Assembly: GCA_030844895.1 (NCBI GenBank)
Contig: CM061224.1
Coordinates: 32,386,102-32,450,101, forward strand
Length of the DNA stretch: 64,000 bases
Direction: 5' to 3'
Source: Ambrosia x helenae
Lineage: Eukaryota; Streptophyta; Magnoliopsida; Asterales; Asteraceae
Below the pieces are notes generated by a model that saw only the letters and a program-made list of their open reading frames with translations, did not search any database and was not told the origin of the DNA. This document shows, in pieces, positions 22,560-34,027 of the stretch (position 1 is the stretch's first letter; each line of letters opens with the position of its first letter). The position numbers and the translations under genes were made by a program.

Positions 22560-22702
22560 ATAATAATAATAATAATGATAATAATAATAATAATATTCAT
22601 TAATCATGTATTAGCAAGTCATTAATTATGTTGTCATATTAGATATTTTATTATGTCATATTAGATATTTCAACCCCGGGACGCTCCCAGGATAAAAGCT
22701 AG
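22560..22702 (+). mobile_element. Helitron family H 3'-end fragment (plus)
   Basis: ATTCATTAATCATGTATTAG...hairpin CCCCGGGA/TCCCAGG, then ATAAAAG and CTAG|T at 22702. It begins with an AAT-repeat stretch and lacks the 5' half. Confidence 0.7.
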
Positions 22703-23609
22703 TTATCTATATATTTATAAACCACAATTTAAACAGGATACTTTGGTCATTTCATTATCATTAGCCGCTCCATCTTAATCTCTATAATTACACTAAAACT
22801 TACTACATTTATTTCTCCTTTTCTATTTCATAATATTTTTTCTATACTTTTATTATTACATTTTCTCTCTCCTCTACTCACAACCACTTTCAAAAGTATT
22901 AAAAAATTATGGAGGATAAACAATGGCTCCTCCAAATTTACTGATGAACTGTAACATTTTCTCTCTTATCCACTTAAAACCACTTAACAAATTACGGAGG
23001 ACTCACTCACATATTTATGAAGAATCTAGTGTGAATGCTCTTAATAAGAGTATTTTTGTCATTTTGATGCTGCCCATCCAAACCCTTTCGGCCTCTTCCC
23101 CATTCCTTTCATCATACATCTCCATGGCTGTCCCCTGTTAACAATGACTCCCCACCATGACCGTTACCTGTTAACACCCATGGTCACCGTCAACACAACA
23201 CCCCAACAACACCATCATCATCACCAAGCAGAGAGAGAAGCGATAGAACCGGTTACCACCGTTACACCGCCCCCACATTAACCATCACCACTGCAACTCA
23301 CTGTTGCCATCATCACCGACACAACATCACCGTAGAGATAAAGAGAGAGGGAAAATAGGCAAGGGGAGTCGTCGATCATCAAACCATAGCAACCACAAAT
23401 CAAGCGACATAAGGACATGCAACGGATGACAACCATCTACTTCGGTGGTGGACGCTATCGTCCCCCGTCACAGATCTGCTTACACCCGTCCTTTAAGAGA
23501 GAGGTAAACAAGGGATGTGGTGGATGGTGGTGGTGATGGTTGAGGCACGGTGGTGGTGCTGGTGGGTTGCGGCAACCGTGGTGGTGGCAGTGGGTTTTGT
23601 TGAAGCAGA
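22703..23609. other. Intergenic stretch with GGTGGT-rich segment
   Basis: No supported gene. CT-rich and AC-rich low complexity at 22850-23340 and GGTGG repeats at 23515-23590 generate several small open frames, which I do not believe. Confidence 0.55.
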
Positions 23610-24705
23610 TAGAGCGATTTTTTTTTAACTTTAACTTTCATTCAAAACGCAAAAACGTCCACAAAGCGAGGAACTCCGAACGACAACATGACTACAACAT
23701 ATATAAAGGAGAGACACGACAATCCTTCCAAAGAAGGTTTTTGAACTTAGACTTGTGTTTAAACCAAATAAAAGGTAATGACTTGACATTACCCACCACT
23801 TCATCAACCTTGATAGCTTTACCTTTGAAAATCTTATCGTTTCTAGTTCTCCATATCTCCCAACATGTCACAAGAATAATGCCTTGCACCACTTTCCTTA
23901 CCGCTTTATCCCCTTTCGCTTTTTATATAAACCCAAAAGATCCCGAAATTCAAAAGCGAAGATCGGGTCTCAGCCACACCATTCACCTATCTGAGTCCAC
24001 ACCCCAAAGAAAATTCACAGGCCGTAAAGACATGGTTTGTGGTTTCTAAATCGTATCCGCACTAAGTACAACCCTCATTCTGAACCTTAACATTTCACCT
24101 TACTAGAGCAGAAAAATAGCGATTATGTCCATCTCGGCCCTCCACGCCATAATATTACACTTAAGAGGCACCCACTTAACCCATTTGAATTTGTACCAAT
24201 CGTTATCCCCCCTGTTCTGTTGGATCATCTTTTTTAATGAGTTAACCATAAACTCCGAGCCTTTATCAACCCACCACCATTTATCAGACCCATCTCTAAT
24301 TCCCACCTACGACAGCAACAACGAGAGTTGTGTGCGCTCGTGAATGACTCCAGTGTTCATGAACGACCCATCGTCTACTATCGGCCCAGAGACAACACCA
24401 TCGGTCATGTAATAAAGTCCAAAATCTTCCCTTTTTGTTGTCTGAGAGCCTGAAAAGCGAAGGGAATTTGTCTTTTAACGTGCCTTCAACCAACCAAGCA
24501 TCCAACCATAACCGGATAGCTCTCCCATTACCCACCTTTCCTCGTATATAATCCAACAATTTTTTATCCCCAAGTTTATTTTTTTCACCACTCTTCGCTA
24601 TAGTAGCCCAACAACCACTAGCACCACTGCTTATAGGGAGGAACGACCACCGCTCCCTACAAGAATGACACATCTCTATAACATTCTTCCAAAGACTTTT
24701 ATTCT
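23610..24705 (-). pseudogene. LINE 3' end (RT-downstream and zf-RVT region), degenerate
   Basis: Minus strand. 24718-24296 encodes the segment after RT (GNGRAIRLWLDAWL), and 24306-24103 the zinc-binding-type region (FKWVKWVPLKCNIMAWRAEMD). 23892-23692 carries a terminal CWEIWRTRNDKIFKG segment; together these are typical of plant L1-type LINEs. The element ends at about 23612 in an A-rich 3' tail (minus AAAGTTAAAGTTAAAAAAAAA). Stops and frameshifts separate the pieces. The 5' continuation is cut at 24705 by the LTR starting at 24706. Endonuclease and RT core are not in the window. Confidence 0.75.
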
Positions 24706-25659
24706 TGTCACACCCCACCTAGGCGGAAACACGAGGTGCGACTTCGAAAGATTTCCAAGCACAAAGGTCACACGAGCATTGATTAAAATAAAGCGGGAAC
24801 TTTCATTAAACAACCAGATTTGTTCTACATAGAGTTAATTGTTTAAAAATCAAAACCATTGTATGTAAATGTCTAGTATTAGGATAACAACACAACGATC
24901 CAAAAGAAGGTATACCATAAATGCTCGCAAGCGACCCCCGCATGTTCCACTATCCATGCTAATTTCCTGAAAAACATGCATTAAAGGAAATATGGGTCAA
25001 CATAAAGTTGGTGAGTTCATGGGTTTTCTATATGATGGACATGTAATCCAAAACCGACTAAATCATTGCCTAGCTAGGGCAATAATCAATATGTGATCTG
25101 ACATGAGCCCATAACCAAACCTTGACACGTTGTGCCTCGCCCATTGTACACTAAAGACAATGAAATAATGTGAAATACAAGCACTCTTTTGATATCTGTC
25201 ATCCGGTCAGAGCGACTGACCAAGAGTGGGGGTGTCAATCCAATAGATCTATCCCGGTGTTTCATGGCTAAGTCCATAGCTAATGGTTATGGTATGATGT
25301 ATGACACGAGGGCTTAATGGATCCTTAACCGTAATGTCTCATGTTCACATAATAGTCATGTATTGTAACTGAAAACTGTAAGTGTAGAGGACCGGTTTTG
25401 ATAAAAACAGTTATATGATCATACAAGTATAACAATCCAGGTGCGGAAACCCTAGATTCTTTACAAGATGATATAAATCGAACCAGACACAATCAATCAC
25501 CTTTTCAATATCCATTTCATTAATAAACTTGTTAATTTTGCTTACAAATTAGGTTTGCAATGAAATAAATCAACTTCAGAACTTTCTAGACATAGAGAGA
25601 AAACCTAGACTCAACACACACACTGAAATGGCAAAAGTTACAAACTAAACAAATTTTTC

Positions 25660-25668
25660 AGCTTATAT
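25660..25668 (-). promoter_or_regulatory. LTR TATA box of the compact element
   Basis: CTATATAAG on the minus strand, ~210 bp into the LTR. The same sequence is present in the other LTR. Confidence 0.55.
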
Positions 25669-25708
25669 AGATATGCACATTTGACCTCTCGACAAGGTCG
25701 AATGTGTT

Positions 25709-25810
25709 CCTTCGACCTGCATCATAGCTCGAACCAAACTTATGTCTTCTGACTTCTACCTTCGACCAAAACATTCTTCCTTCGACCTATATTAATGGTT
25801 CCTTCGACCT
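25709..25810 (-). promoter_or_regulatory. Cluster of AGGTCGAAGG boxes upstream of the LTR TATA
   Basis: On the plus strand CCTTCGACCT occurs at 25709-25718, 25779-25788 and 25801-25810, with a 9/10 match at 25759-25768. An inverted CGACCTCTCGACAAGGTCG lies at 25682-25700. All lie within ~150 bp upstream of the TATA box, as enhancer repeats in U3 would. Confidence 0.5.
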
Positions 25811-25876
25811 CTCGTAATCAACCAAAACACTTTTATTGGTAATCCAAAGCAACTAGTCGCAATACGTGCATCTACA

Positions 25877-25887
25877 AACTCCCCCTC
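25877..25887 (-). other. Polypurine tract of the compact element
   Basis: Minus strand GAGGGGGAGTT directly before the 3' LTR TGTAG. The coding stop ends just upstream. Confidence 0.75.
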
Positions 25888-25889
25888 GA

Positions 25890-27230
25890 CTATTGCTTGG
25901 ATTGTTGACGTTGATAGTCAAGTGTTATGTTCATCAGCTTAATCCGGCGAGCTGTTTTCTGCTCTTTGCTAAGCACCGGTTCAGGTTTAGGTTTTGACGA
26001 ACTTTTCTTCACAACATTTATCTTCACATACTTTCCCAACTTCTTATCATAATCACAACCTGCATTCACATCCCAAGCGAAACACAAACATACAACACGA
26101 TGGTATTTCATTTGCTGCTCACCATCCTTCTCCTCACAGTAGATCGGATTGTAATACATCATGATGATGTCTTCGTATGAACAGTTAATAAGCCACATGG
26201 GATCAAATATGTGAATCTTCTTGTACTCTCCCATTTTGTCTTTCAGTAAGATGACGGCTTCAGCAGTTCTCCAGTCATAGTACCACATCATGAATTCTTT
26301 GCTAAAGTGTTGTTGGATAGGCATCAAAGGAATGCGCTTCAACACTGTCGGTGGTTTATACTTCAAGGTAACCTTGTTCAGCCCAGTAATCGGATCAACT
26401 TCTTTATGTACTTTCCTGATTGGATACTGCGGCCTGAACACATTCCATCTCGTTCTGCTCTCTCTAGCCATTCGATCAGCAAAGTAACCAACTGAATAAT
26501 TATTAATAGTTGCACCACTCATTATATGTCTACAAATATCTCTCACCGCCCAGTACGGTAATGTCTTGATATCATGAAATCTGTGAAAATACAGAATTCC
26601 TTTCTCCCACTTAACAGCAACACACCATAACTGCCTGAGATACTTCCAACCAAGAGCTCTACCTTTGAATAGCTCATTGTGATATTTGTAGAAACCACCC
26701 TAAACTTCAGTTTTAGGATGGTTAGCTTCTTTCTCTTTAAGTCTTTTCAACAAACTCTTCAAATCATCAGATTGTTCAACATTCGGCATCTGATTAGCAT
26801 CAATCTTGAATATTTCATCAATAAATGTCTTACTCTTCTTTTCTGCAAGTTTCTCAGCCTGATTAAGAGATTCTTCAGTAAACTCAGGAATTACATCTTC
26901 CTGTTTATCTTTAAAGTACTCAGGATATTCTTCGCTTGTAATATCCTCTATCTCAATGTCTTCAAATACAGGCGTATCTCTATTATCAGAATGATTTCCA
27001 GCATCCTTTTCAGGAACGTCAGGAATCTCATTGTCATTCATCAATTCTTCAAGAGTTTTTCCAACTTGCTTTGCCAAACCTTCTAGAATCTCTTTGGCAA
27101 CAGCTGCAGAAACTTCACCATCCTCTAAATCAGGATCGTTATACTCCAATTCAAACTTCTTATCATCAGGCTCAAAGATTTCTGTAAACTTTCCAGTTAA
27201 TTCAATAGTCCAAACCTTTTGAGTAAGCAT
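25890..27230 (-). pseudogene. Unrecognised ~446-residue protein of the compact LTR element (one in-frame stop)
   Basis: One reading frame from the first in-frame ATG after the PBS (27228-27230, MLTQKVW) to the PPT, broken only by TAG at 26700-26702. If that stop is a TGG-to-TAG change, the frame was otherwise open. The N-terminal third is strongly acidic (Asp/Glu-rich, with ILEGLAKQVGKTLEELM). The middle is an ordered, aromatic-rich domain (GWKYLRQLWCVAVKWEKG, FHRFHDIKTLPYWAVRDI, MMWYYDWRTAEAVILLKDK, IHIFDPMWLINCSYEDI). The C-terminal ~50 residues are basic (Lys/Arg). No retroelement domain is recognisable. It may be an unusual Gag-like protein, a captured host domain or a lineage-specific accessory protein; I cannot decide. 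Confidence 0.6.
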
Positions 27231-27267
27231 CTGACGATACAAATTCTTACCTTCATCTGATAAGGCT

Positions 27268-27279
27268 TTGATACCACTT
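27268..27279 (-). other. Primer binding site of the compact element
   Basis: Minus strand TGGTATCAAAGC just inside the 5' LTR, one base off the standard initiator tRNA-Met complement. Confidence 0.7.
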
Positions 27280-27773
27280 TGTAGAGGACCGGTTTTGATG
27301 AAAACAGTTATATGATCATACAAGTATAACAATCCAGGTGCGGAAACCCTAGATTGTTTACACAATGATATAAATCGAATCAGACACAATCAATCACCTT
27401 TTTAATCTCCATTTCATTAATAAACTTGTTAATTTTGCTTACAAATTAGGTTTACAATGAAATAAATCGACTTCAGAACTTTCTAGACACAGAGAGAAAA
27501 CCTAGACTCAACACACACATTGAAATGGCAAAAGTTACAAACTAAACAAAATTTTCAGCTTATATAGATATGCACATTCGACCTCTCGACAAGGTCGAAT
27601 GTGTTCCTTCGACCTGCATCATAACTCGAACCAAACTTATGTCTTCTGACTTCTACCTTCGACCTAAACATTCTTCCTTCGACCTATATTAATGCTTCCT
27701 TTGAACTCTCGTAATCAACCAAAACACTTTTATTGGTAATCCAAATCAACTAGTCGCAATACATGCATCTACA
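27280..27773 (-). repeat. 5' LTR of the compact element
   Basis: 494 bp, nearly identical to 25383-25876. One of the CCTTCGACCT boxes reads CCTTTGAACT here. Confidence 0.9.
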
Positions 27774-29310
27774 GTAAGCATGTTTTTCCCCCGGAAAAAA
27801 TGTGAAAACTGTAAAAAGGGGCCGTTAATACTCACTTGGTGTCTGAATGCTAGACTGAACTGGATCTGGCACTGTGTGTCTGGTCTGGGATGCCCTAAGT
27901 TCATATAAAGGAACCTTAGGTCTATGTTTTGTTCTAACTATTATGCAACTTTTCACTCGACTGCAACACCCGTGGACTAGGGGCTTCTGTACCACTATCC
28001 ACGTGTGTCATACACTGTATGTGTCAGAAATGTTTGTTTTGTCGTTAATGTGACGATGTTTAGTCTGTTTTTGGTAAAACAAGTGCTTTGTCTTACTAAA
28101 TTTTACCGAGTGTTACTTATGTCCCGGTTAAGTAAGTCTAGGGTGGCATATGGAAACGTCTTTCGACAGTTTTGCATAAAAACAACACATTTAGGTGTTT
28201 TGCCTTTGTATATTCTCGCATATCATATGTTTCCATGAAAACTTTCGTGTTAAGCTTGCTAACACATGTTTTTATTGTTCTTAACACATGTTTATAAATC
28301 TAACCATGATGTAGATTGTAAAATTAAGCGAAATTTACTACTCTTGGGCCGGGTCTTGGACTTATACACGCACGCATACATCCATATGTATGTGTGTGTG
28401 CTCGTACATGTCCATATACATGTGTTCCAAGGTGTATGTACCAATGTACGTATGTGTGTATACATAAGCTTAAATATTGAACCTTTTTATCATAGAACTT
28501 GAGTGTCTAAGTTAGTTTTTCTTGAAAAATCATTTGTTAAAGGGTGTGCGAGTGTGTGTGTGCTTCGGGTGACCACTACATGTAACCGAAGTGCATAAAG
28601 AAGGAAAATGGTTCGGATGTTATGCCTCACACGTATATAGCCAATAATACCAAAGAAAATAAGCTAACTTCCTTCCAAATGACTCCTAAAGGCTTTCTAG
28701 TGGCTTGTGATTCCCAAAGGTTGATGGCAAGTGATCGAATGAAGCCTTTGTGGGGATGTTGGGGCTCGGCCGAATATAAACAAGGGAAAAGGAAAGAGTA
28801 TTCAAGTGTTAGAGGGTTGTGTGAAGTTGTGGTGTGATTCTCATGTCCCTCTTGTGCCCTATATATAGCCGATTGGTGGGAGGAAGGCCATGGATTCATT
28901 AGTTCACAATTGGGGAAGGTCAATACCTTGCTTTCTTGGTGTGCATTCTACTAGACGTCTTGTAAGAGTAAAGCGTTGACTTGAGGTTTTGGCTTGGCTT
29001 GTAGGGGTGGTGTAGCGGCCGAAATGTGTGGGGAAGGAGCAAAATGTTTTGGCAAGGTTGACAATGTGGGAAAGATCAAGTGTTTTATGTTTTTTCCACT
29101 CTAGTGCAAGTAGTTGACTAGTGTCCTAGGGGATTGTGTGCACACCTCTTTTGGAGACTCTTGCGGGCCAAAAAAAATGAGACAAAAGAAGTTTTTGTGG
29201 CAAGTCAACTTGGTCTTGAAGTCCATGTGTTTTGTGTTGTTGCCATGTTAGTATAAGGCATGGATTTGTGGTGTGTTATGGATAAGAATGGTGAGTTTAT
29301 GGTGAGTGTG

Positions 29311-29370
29311 TGTATGTATGTATGTATGTATGTATGTATGTATGTATGTATGTATGTATGTATGTATGTG
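29311..29370. repeat. (GTAT)n microsatellite
   Basis: About 14 tetranucleotide units inside the chromovirus LTR. Confidence 0.9.
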
Positions 29371-29985
29371 TGGGTAAGGGAGTTGTTCATTTCAAATGTA
29401 TTTTCATGTGTGTAGATTGATTCCTACATAGTGTTTTTGATGGTTTAGGAAGTCAACTTGTGTAAGAATAAGCTAATGTGTGTTCCTCATTCTACATTGG
29501 TGTTTCCATGGGAAATTGAAGTATAAAACATGGAAATCTTGGTGATGTGTGTATGTGTGCTCGTGAATATATATATATACACATATATAATTTCGATTTG
29601 CTAAACATTAATTTATTTATGGATGTACATGTGTATGTGTATTAAAATTATTACCCTCGTACATGAGTTAATTAGAGTTTAACTATCCTTGTTGGACAAT
29701 GCATATGGATAGTTCATGTAGATGAACATTGTTTGTTTTTGTCGGGGTACAAGTTGGAATTCTTGTTCAATTGCATGGATTTCTTAGAATCTATCATGAA
29801 TTACAGGACTAACTGAGGCCTTGAACTAACTAGTGGGTCTACTGTTAGACTGTATGCCTTGAGATTGACCCGTTGGAACCCTGTGTAGCCCAACTATGAT
29901 GCAAATGTTAACATGTAATGCTATGAACACTGTAATCATGTAACTATGTGTACGGATATGACCTGTGATTTCGATGGGTGTCACA

Positions 29986-29997
29986 TTCTCCCCCTGT
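29986..29997 (-). other. Polypurine tract of the chromovirus
   Basis: Minus strand ACAGGGGGAGAA followed by TGTGACACC, the LTR start. Confidence 0.8.
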
Positions 29998-30417
29998 TAG
30001 AGGAATTTCGTCCGCGAAATTTTTGGTGTTGGTCATCTGAAAGAGATGTGGGTACTTGCGTTTCATCTGATCCTCACGCTCCCATGTAATTTCAGGTCCG
30101 CGTTTGGAATTCCAATGTACCTTGACCAATTGGACCTGACTGCGACGGAGTTTCTGAACCTTCTAATCCGTTATCTCAAGTGGCTCCTCTATGAAATGAA
30201 GTTGTTTGTCGATGTGGATTTCCTCTGGAGGGATAACCAATGACTCATCAGCAAGACACTCCTTGAGATTCGAGACGTGGAACGTGTCGTGGACACCACT
30301 GAGTTATTGGGGTAGCTTGAGTTTGTATGCAACCAGTCCAATTCGTGCAAGGATCTCAAATGGACCTATGTATCTGGGATTGAGCTTCCCACGTTTGCCA
30401 AACCTGGGAACCCCTTT
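29990..30417 (-). pseudogene. Chromovirus integrase C-terminus and chromodomain (degenerate)
   Basis: Minus strand continuation of 34028-34818 after the solo LTR. It encodes the GKLNPRYIGPFEIL segment of the integrase C-terminal domain, then HDTFHVSNLKEC and the chromodomain-like VKVHWNSKRGPEITWERED. Stops are present after LKLPQ and after EITD. The final LF.MTN part runs into the PPT. The order and motifs are those of plant Ty3 chromoviruses of the Tekay type (family knowledge). Chromodomains guide integration to marked chromatin. Inactive here. Confidence 0.85.
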
Positions 30418-33400
30418 TGTAACAACCGGCAAAAATGAGGTAATTCCGTACTAATTAACTATACGCGATTAACGTAATTAAATGCAATTATGTGTTGCTT
30501 ATTTAACTGAGGCCTTAGAAAGATAGAAATTCCCAAATAATGCATAGGAATGCATATGTTTAATGACAAAACATGATAGGATCATGTGCAAGTAAATCTA
30601 TCCGGTATGGACACTGGCGATTACCCGGTAAAAATTAAATAAGCGAAACGGATCCCGGACACCCGGGATATAAAATAAAGTGTAATTTCACAAAATATAA
30701 TGGGTTTTGGAACTCCAAAGCCATACGTGAAAGCTTGTTATATAAATCTCCCGGTAACGAATAAAGTGCGCGTACCGCACCCGATACGCGCATAACTTAT
30801 AATTTCACCCGACAAAAGCCTAAATAATTTATCAATGCTTAAACTGGACTATGTTTAAGGGTTATTAAAGGTATTTTTAATATCTAGATAACACGCGATT
30901 AAAACCCGAAAAATACCCGGACGGTACCCGAACGAGAGGGAATTGAACATAATAATAATGGGTATTATTTAGCAAAGTGGACCTCACCCAAACACCCAAA
31001 GGGGCCGGCCTAGGGGCCACCCCATATGATTAACTCTTCAAATTCTTAGTAATCCAAATATAATCACAATTAATCATTAGCTTGCATGGATTAACATTGG
31101 CCAAGAAAATTAGCTAATCACCTCTCCTCTCTCTCTAACCTCACGGCCCAAACACCCTCTAACATAATCTCTCAAAGATTTTCATATCTCACATAATCCC
31201 CACTTGATCTTACATAATCTAAGAAAGATATTGAGTGATCTTGGAAAGATTTGGAAGGGATATTATAAGCAATCTAGTGAGCATACTTGAATCAAAAAGC
31301 CAAAAACTTCTTCTTCTTCCTCCCTTGAGCCGTAGCATATCCCCACCCCACATACACTTTCTTTTCAAATTTTACATCTCCAAATCATCTCTAAATCTTC
31401 ATCTTTCAAAACCCCATTGTGTGTTTCAAGAGCTTGGAGCTTAATCACTTGGAAGAACACACTAAACCCCACTCAAATCCAAGGTTTTTGTCTTCCCTAG
31501 CCTTGAGCTAGTAGTAAGTTTTAACCTTGCTTTGATTATTAATGTTCATGTATTGTGTTCTTATGAGCAAGTTGTACATTAATGGGTAAAATGTGGTTTT
31601 GAAAACATAAGTCTTAATATGTTTTACAAGAGTAAAATGGAAGAATAATAATATGGATAGATCATGGATTTGATAGTAGTAATGTGGTATTTCAAGAAAA
31701 TATAAAAATATGTACATACACTTAAGATGGATGATGATTTGGGCATGATTTATGAAAGAAACTTGAATGTGTTAAAAGATGGTTTTAATCATCATAAAAT
31801 GACTATCTAAAATATAAAATAAGATGGAATATGTTAGAAAGGCATAGATGAAAAAGTTACAAAATTAAAGTCTACTCACTTAGATGAGTGAAATTTGGAT
31901 ATGATGGACAAATACACCAAACACAAACATTAGTAACCTTATTTATGAAATATAAGACTATTAGAAGTGGAATAATGTAAAAATAACCAAACATGAAGAA
32001 GATGGTTCTTTAAAGTCCACTAGTTTGGAAGAAAAATGCTAACTTTGGAAGTTAGATGGAAAAACGCAACATTTATAAGTTAAGGGACTAATGTGGTAAC
32101 TTTGAAAGTTGATGGACTAAAATAGATATTTTAGAAACTTTGGTCCAAAAATGCATTAACGGAAAGTTTGGTGTCAAAAGCATAAATAATGATTTTTCCA
32201 AGTATAGTTTGGTAAACACTAGTAACCTACATGTGTATTTTATGAAAAGTGTATTTTTATAAAAATGGAAGTTTATAAAAATATGGAATTATATTAACAT
32301 AAGGATTTTATAAAAATAAAGGTTTTTATAAAATATTGGACACAAGTAGAAACTTGAGAAAACTTGTACAAAAATGGATACTTTTATATAAATGGGAATA
32401 TAAAAGTGTCGGGAACATTTTTGGAATATAAGTTAACAAGTTGGACTAAAAATACTAAAGTATATCTTTCCAAGTAATATGTGTTTGGAAATTAGAAGTA
32501 TAAATAATATTTCTATAGAATACATATTGGAAGAAGCTTGGAAAAATTTAAACTATCGGACTTAGTTACATAAACTAACTATAGCAAATAAACGGACAAA
32601 CTAGAGAAAAATGCCATTGCGGCAAAACGTGAAAATATATATATTTTAAGAAGTAAAATATATATAACATGGGTGAAAATTTTATATAACACTTTCCTAA
32701 GTGTTAGAGAGAATATTCGTGGGAGAAAGCATAACGTAAAGAATTAAAAACGCTAAACAACGTATGGACTTAACAAGGAAAATTTACACATTGATATATG
32801 TATACATGCTCGTCTCGACGAAATTCTAGTATATCTATTTGAATGGGAAAGTAGATATGCGAGAAGGAAAACCGAGACGAGTAGGCAAGATATATCGACG
32901 TACGTGTGAATACCGACAAGATCCTAGTATATTTATTTAAATGGGAAAATAAATGTACGACATGGTAAGTCGAGTCAGGCGTTAAGAATATACTACCGAA
33001 CGACAAGACCTTAGCATATTTATTTAAATGGGAAAATAAATATGCGGCAAAGTGCGTCGAGTCGGGTATTAAAGAATACATTATATCGAACGATACGATC
33101 CTAAGTATAATTATTTAAATGGGAAAATAATTATACGTTAGGTAGAGTCGTGTCGAGAATAATAGTATACAAGTTACAGAAAGTATTGACGAGAATAATA
33201 CATAACTCGTAAGAAAAGGGGTAATCCATCGCCAATGAACCTAGGATATGCGTCTAATTAAACGGGAATTGGAACAACACGTGGTCGGGGAGTTGGGTGT
33301 ACAACTTGCCAAGGCACATGCACTATAGGTGTAGTGACTTATACGCCTAGGACGTTTGTAGGTGCGAGACCACAAAACTTGCTATCTTCCTTTTTGAGCC

Positions 33401-34027
33401 AAGCACAGATTCAGGTGAGTCTCACGGCCCCATTTTAAACTATTTTATGTTTTTCGGGGGAAAGATATGTTAGGGATATGTTTGACGGGTTAAGTACTTG
33501 AGTTGTGATCGCCACTCGGGGTTGAGACCTTTCTACTATAATCATTAATTCAGGGAAATGAAACCGAAGGAATATTTGAATAGTACTATTGGTGCCTGAC
33601 AAGGCCCACCCCTAATCGATAGCGTCGATTATGCATCGGCGTATGCCTGGGGTGCACGTATTTTGAAATTAAGTCGTAGGATACCGAGTAACGACTTGGA
33701 GCGGGGCATTATTATTTGTCTTGGTTTGGTTATAGGCTCAAGTAGAATTGTAGGAACTTGCAACTCCTATAAATTGTCATAACATGGAAATTCCCAAGAG
33801 ATAAAGTTTGATAAACTAAAACCTGTGAACTCACCAATATTTATATATTGACGACTTTTTACACATATCTTTTTAAACAATTTTCCGTTTATGTGTGAAC
33901 ATCAAACATGGTTTCGACGTCTTAAATAAATGATCCATTTTCTTAATTACTTATGATTTGCGTTAATCTTGGCTTTATGCTCTTGAACCGTCGCGCCACG
34001 TGTTTCCGCCATTGGCGTGGTGTGACA
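30418..34027 (+). mobile_element. Solo LTR B, 3.6 kb (plus orientation), TSD CCTTT
   Basis: Begins TGTAACAACCGGC and ends GGCGTGGTGTGACA. CCTTT lies at 30413-30417 and 34028-34032, inside integrase. It is the same family as 1976-5708 in inverse orientation, with many substitutions. No PBS, PPT or coding interior. The strong CTCACCAATATT and GGCCCCATTTT blocks in the last 600 bp are shared by both copies. Confidence 0.88.
32829..33136 (+). other. Array of four hairpins with covarying stems in solo LTR B
   Basis: Hairpins at 32829-32860, 32927-32958, 33014-33045 and 33105-33136. Each has 12-bp arms and an 8-base loop (GAATGGGA once, AAATGGGA three times), spaced 98, 87 and 91 bp. Stem bases differ at positions 2, 6 and 7, and the opposite arm changes to match. 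Wobble pairs occur only in units 1 and 2. Confidence 0.75.

Larger units (their letters stand above)
25383..25876 (-). repeat. 3' LTR of the compact element
   Basis: 494 bp. TATA-like CTATATAAG (minus, 25660-25668) is preceded by a cluster of AGGTCGAAGG boxes. Confidence 0.9.
25383..27773 (-). mobile_element. Compact 2.4-kb non-autonomous LTR retrotransposon, TSD GTAAG
   Basis: LTRs 25383-25876 and 27280-27773 (494 bp each, few differences) begin TGTAG and end CTACA. GTAAG is duplicated at 25378-25382 and 27774-27778. On the minus strand, PBS TGGTATCAAAGC follows the 5' LTR and PPT GAGGGGGAGTT precedes the 3' LTR. The 1.4-kb interior encodes one long protein without any Gag knuckle, DTG/DSG protease, xDD reverse transcriptase or integrase motif. 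Confidence 0.9.
24706..29985 (-). repeat. 3' LTR of the chromovirus (about 2.9 kb without its insert)
   Basis: On the minus strand it begins TGTGACACCCATCG right after the PPT and ends GGTGGGGTGTGACA at 24706. The insert 25383-27773 plus one GTAAG accounts for 2396 bp of its span. A (GTAT)n tract lies at 29311-29370. The many small open frames in it are not genes. Confidence 0.8.

Noticed and set aside
22923..23141. Small open frame starting ATGGCTCCTCC
   Set aside because: No motif, signal peptide or splice context, and it lies in low-complexity repeat-like sequence.
26679..27086. 135-residue plus-strand open frame
   Set aside because: Antisense shadow of the acidic domain of the compact element protein; no independent support.
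28005..28502. Two plus-strand open frames with Cys/Val-rich products
   Set aside because: Inside the chromovirus LTR, opposite to its transcription; GT-rich microsatellite translation.
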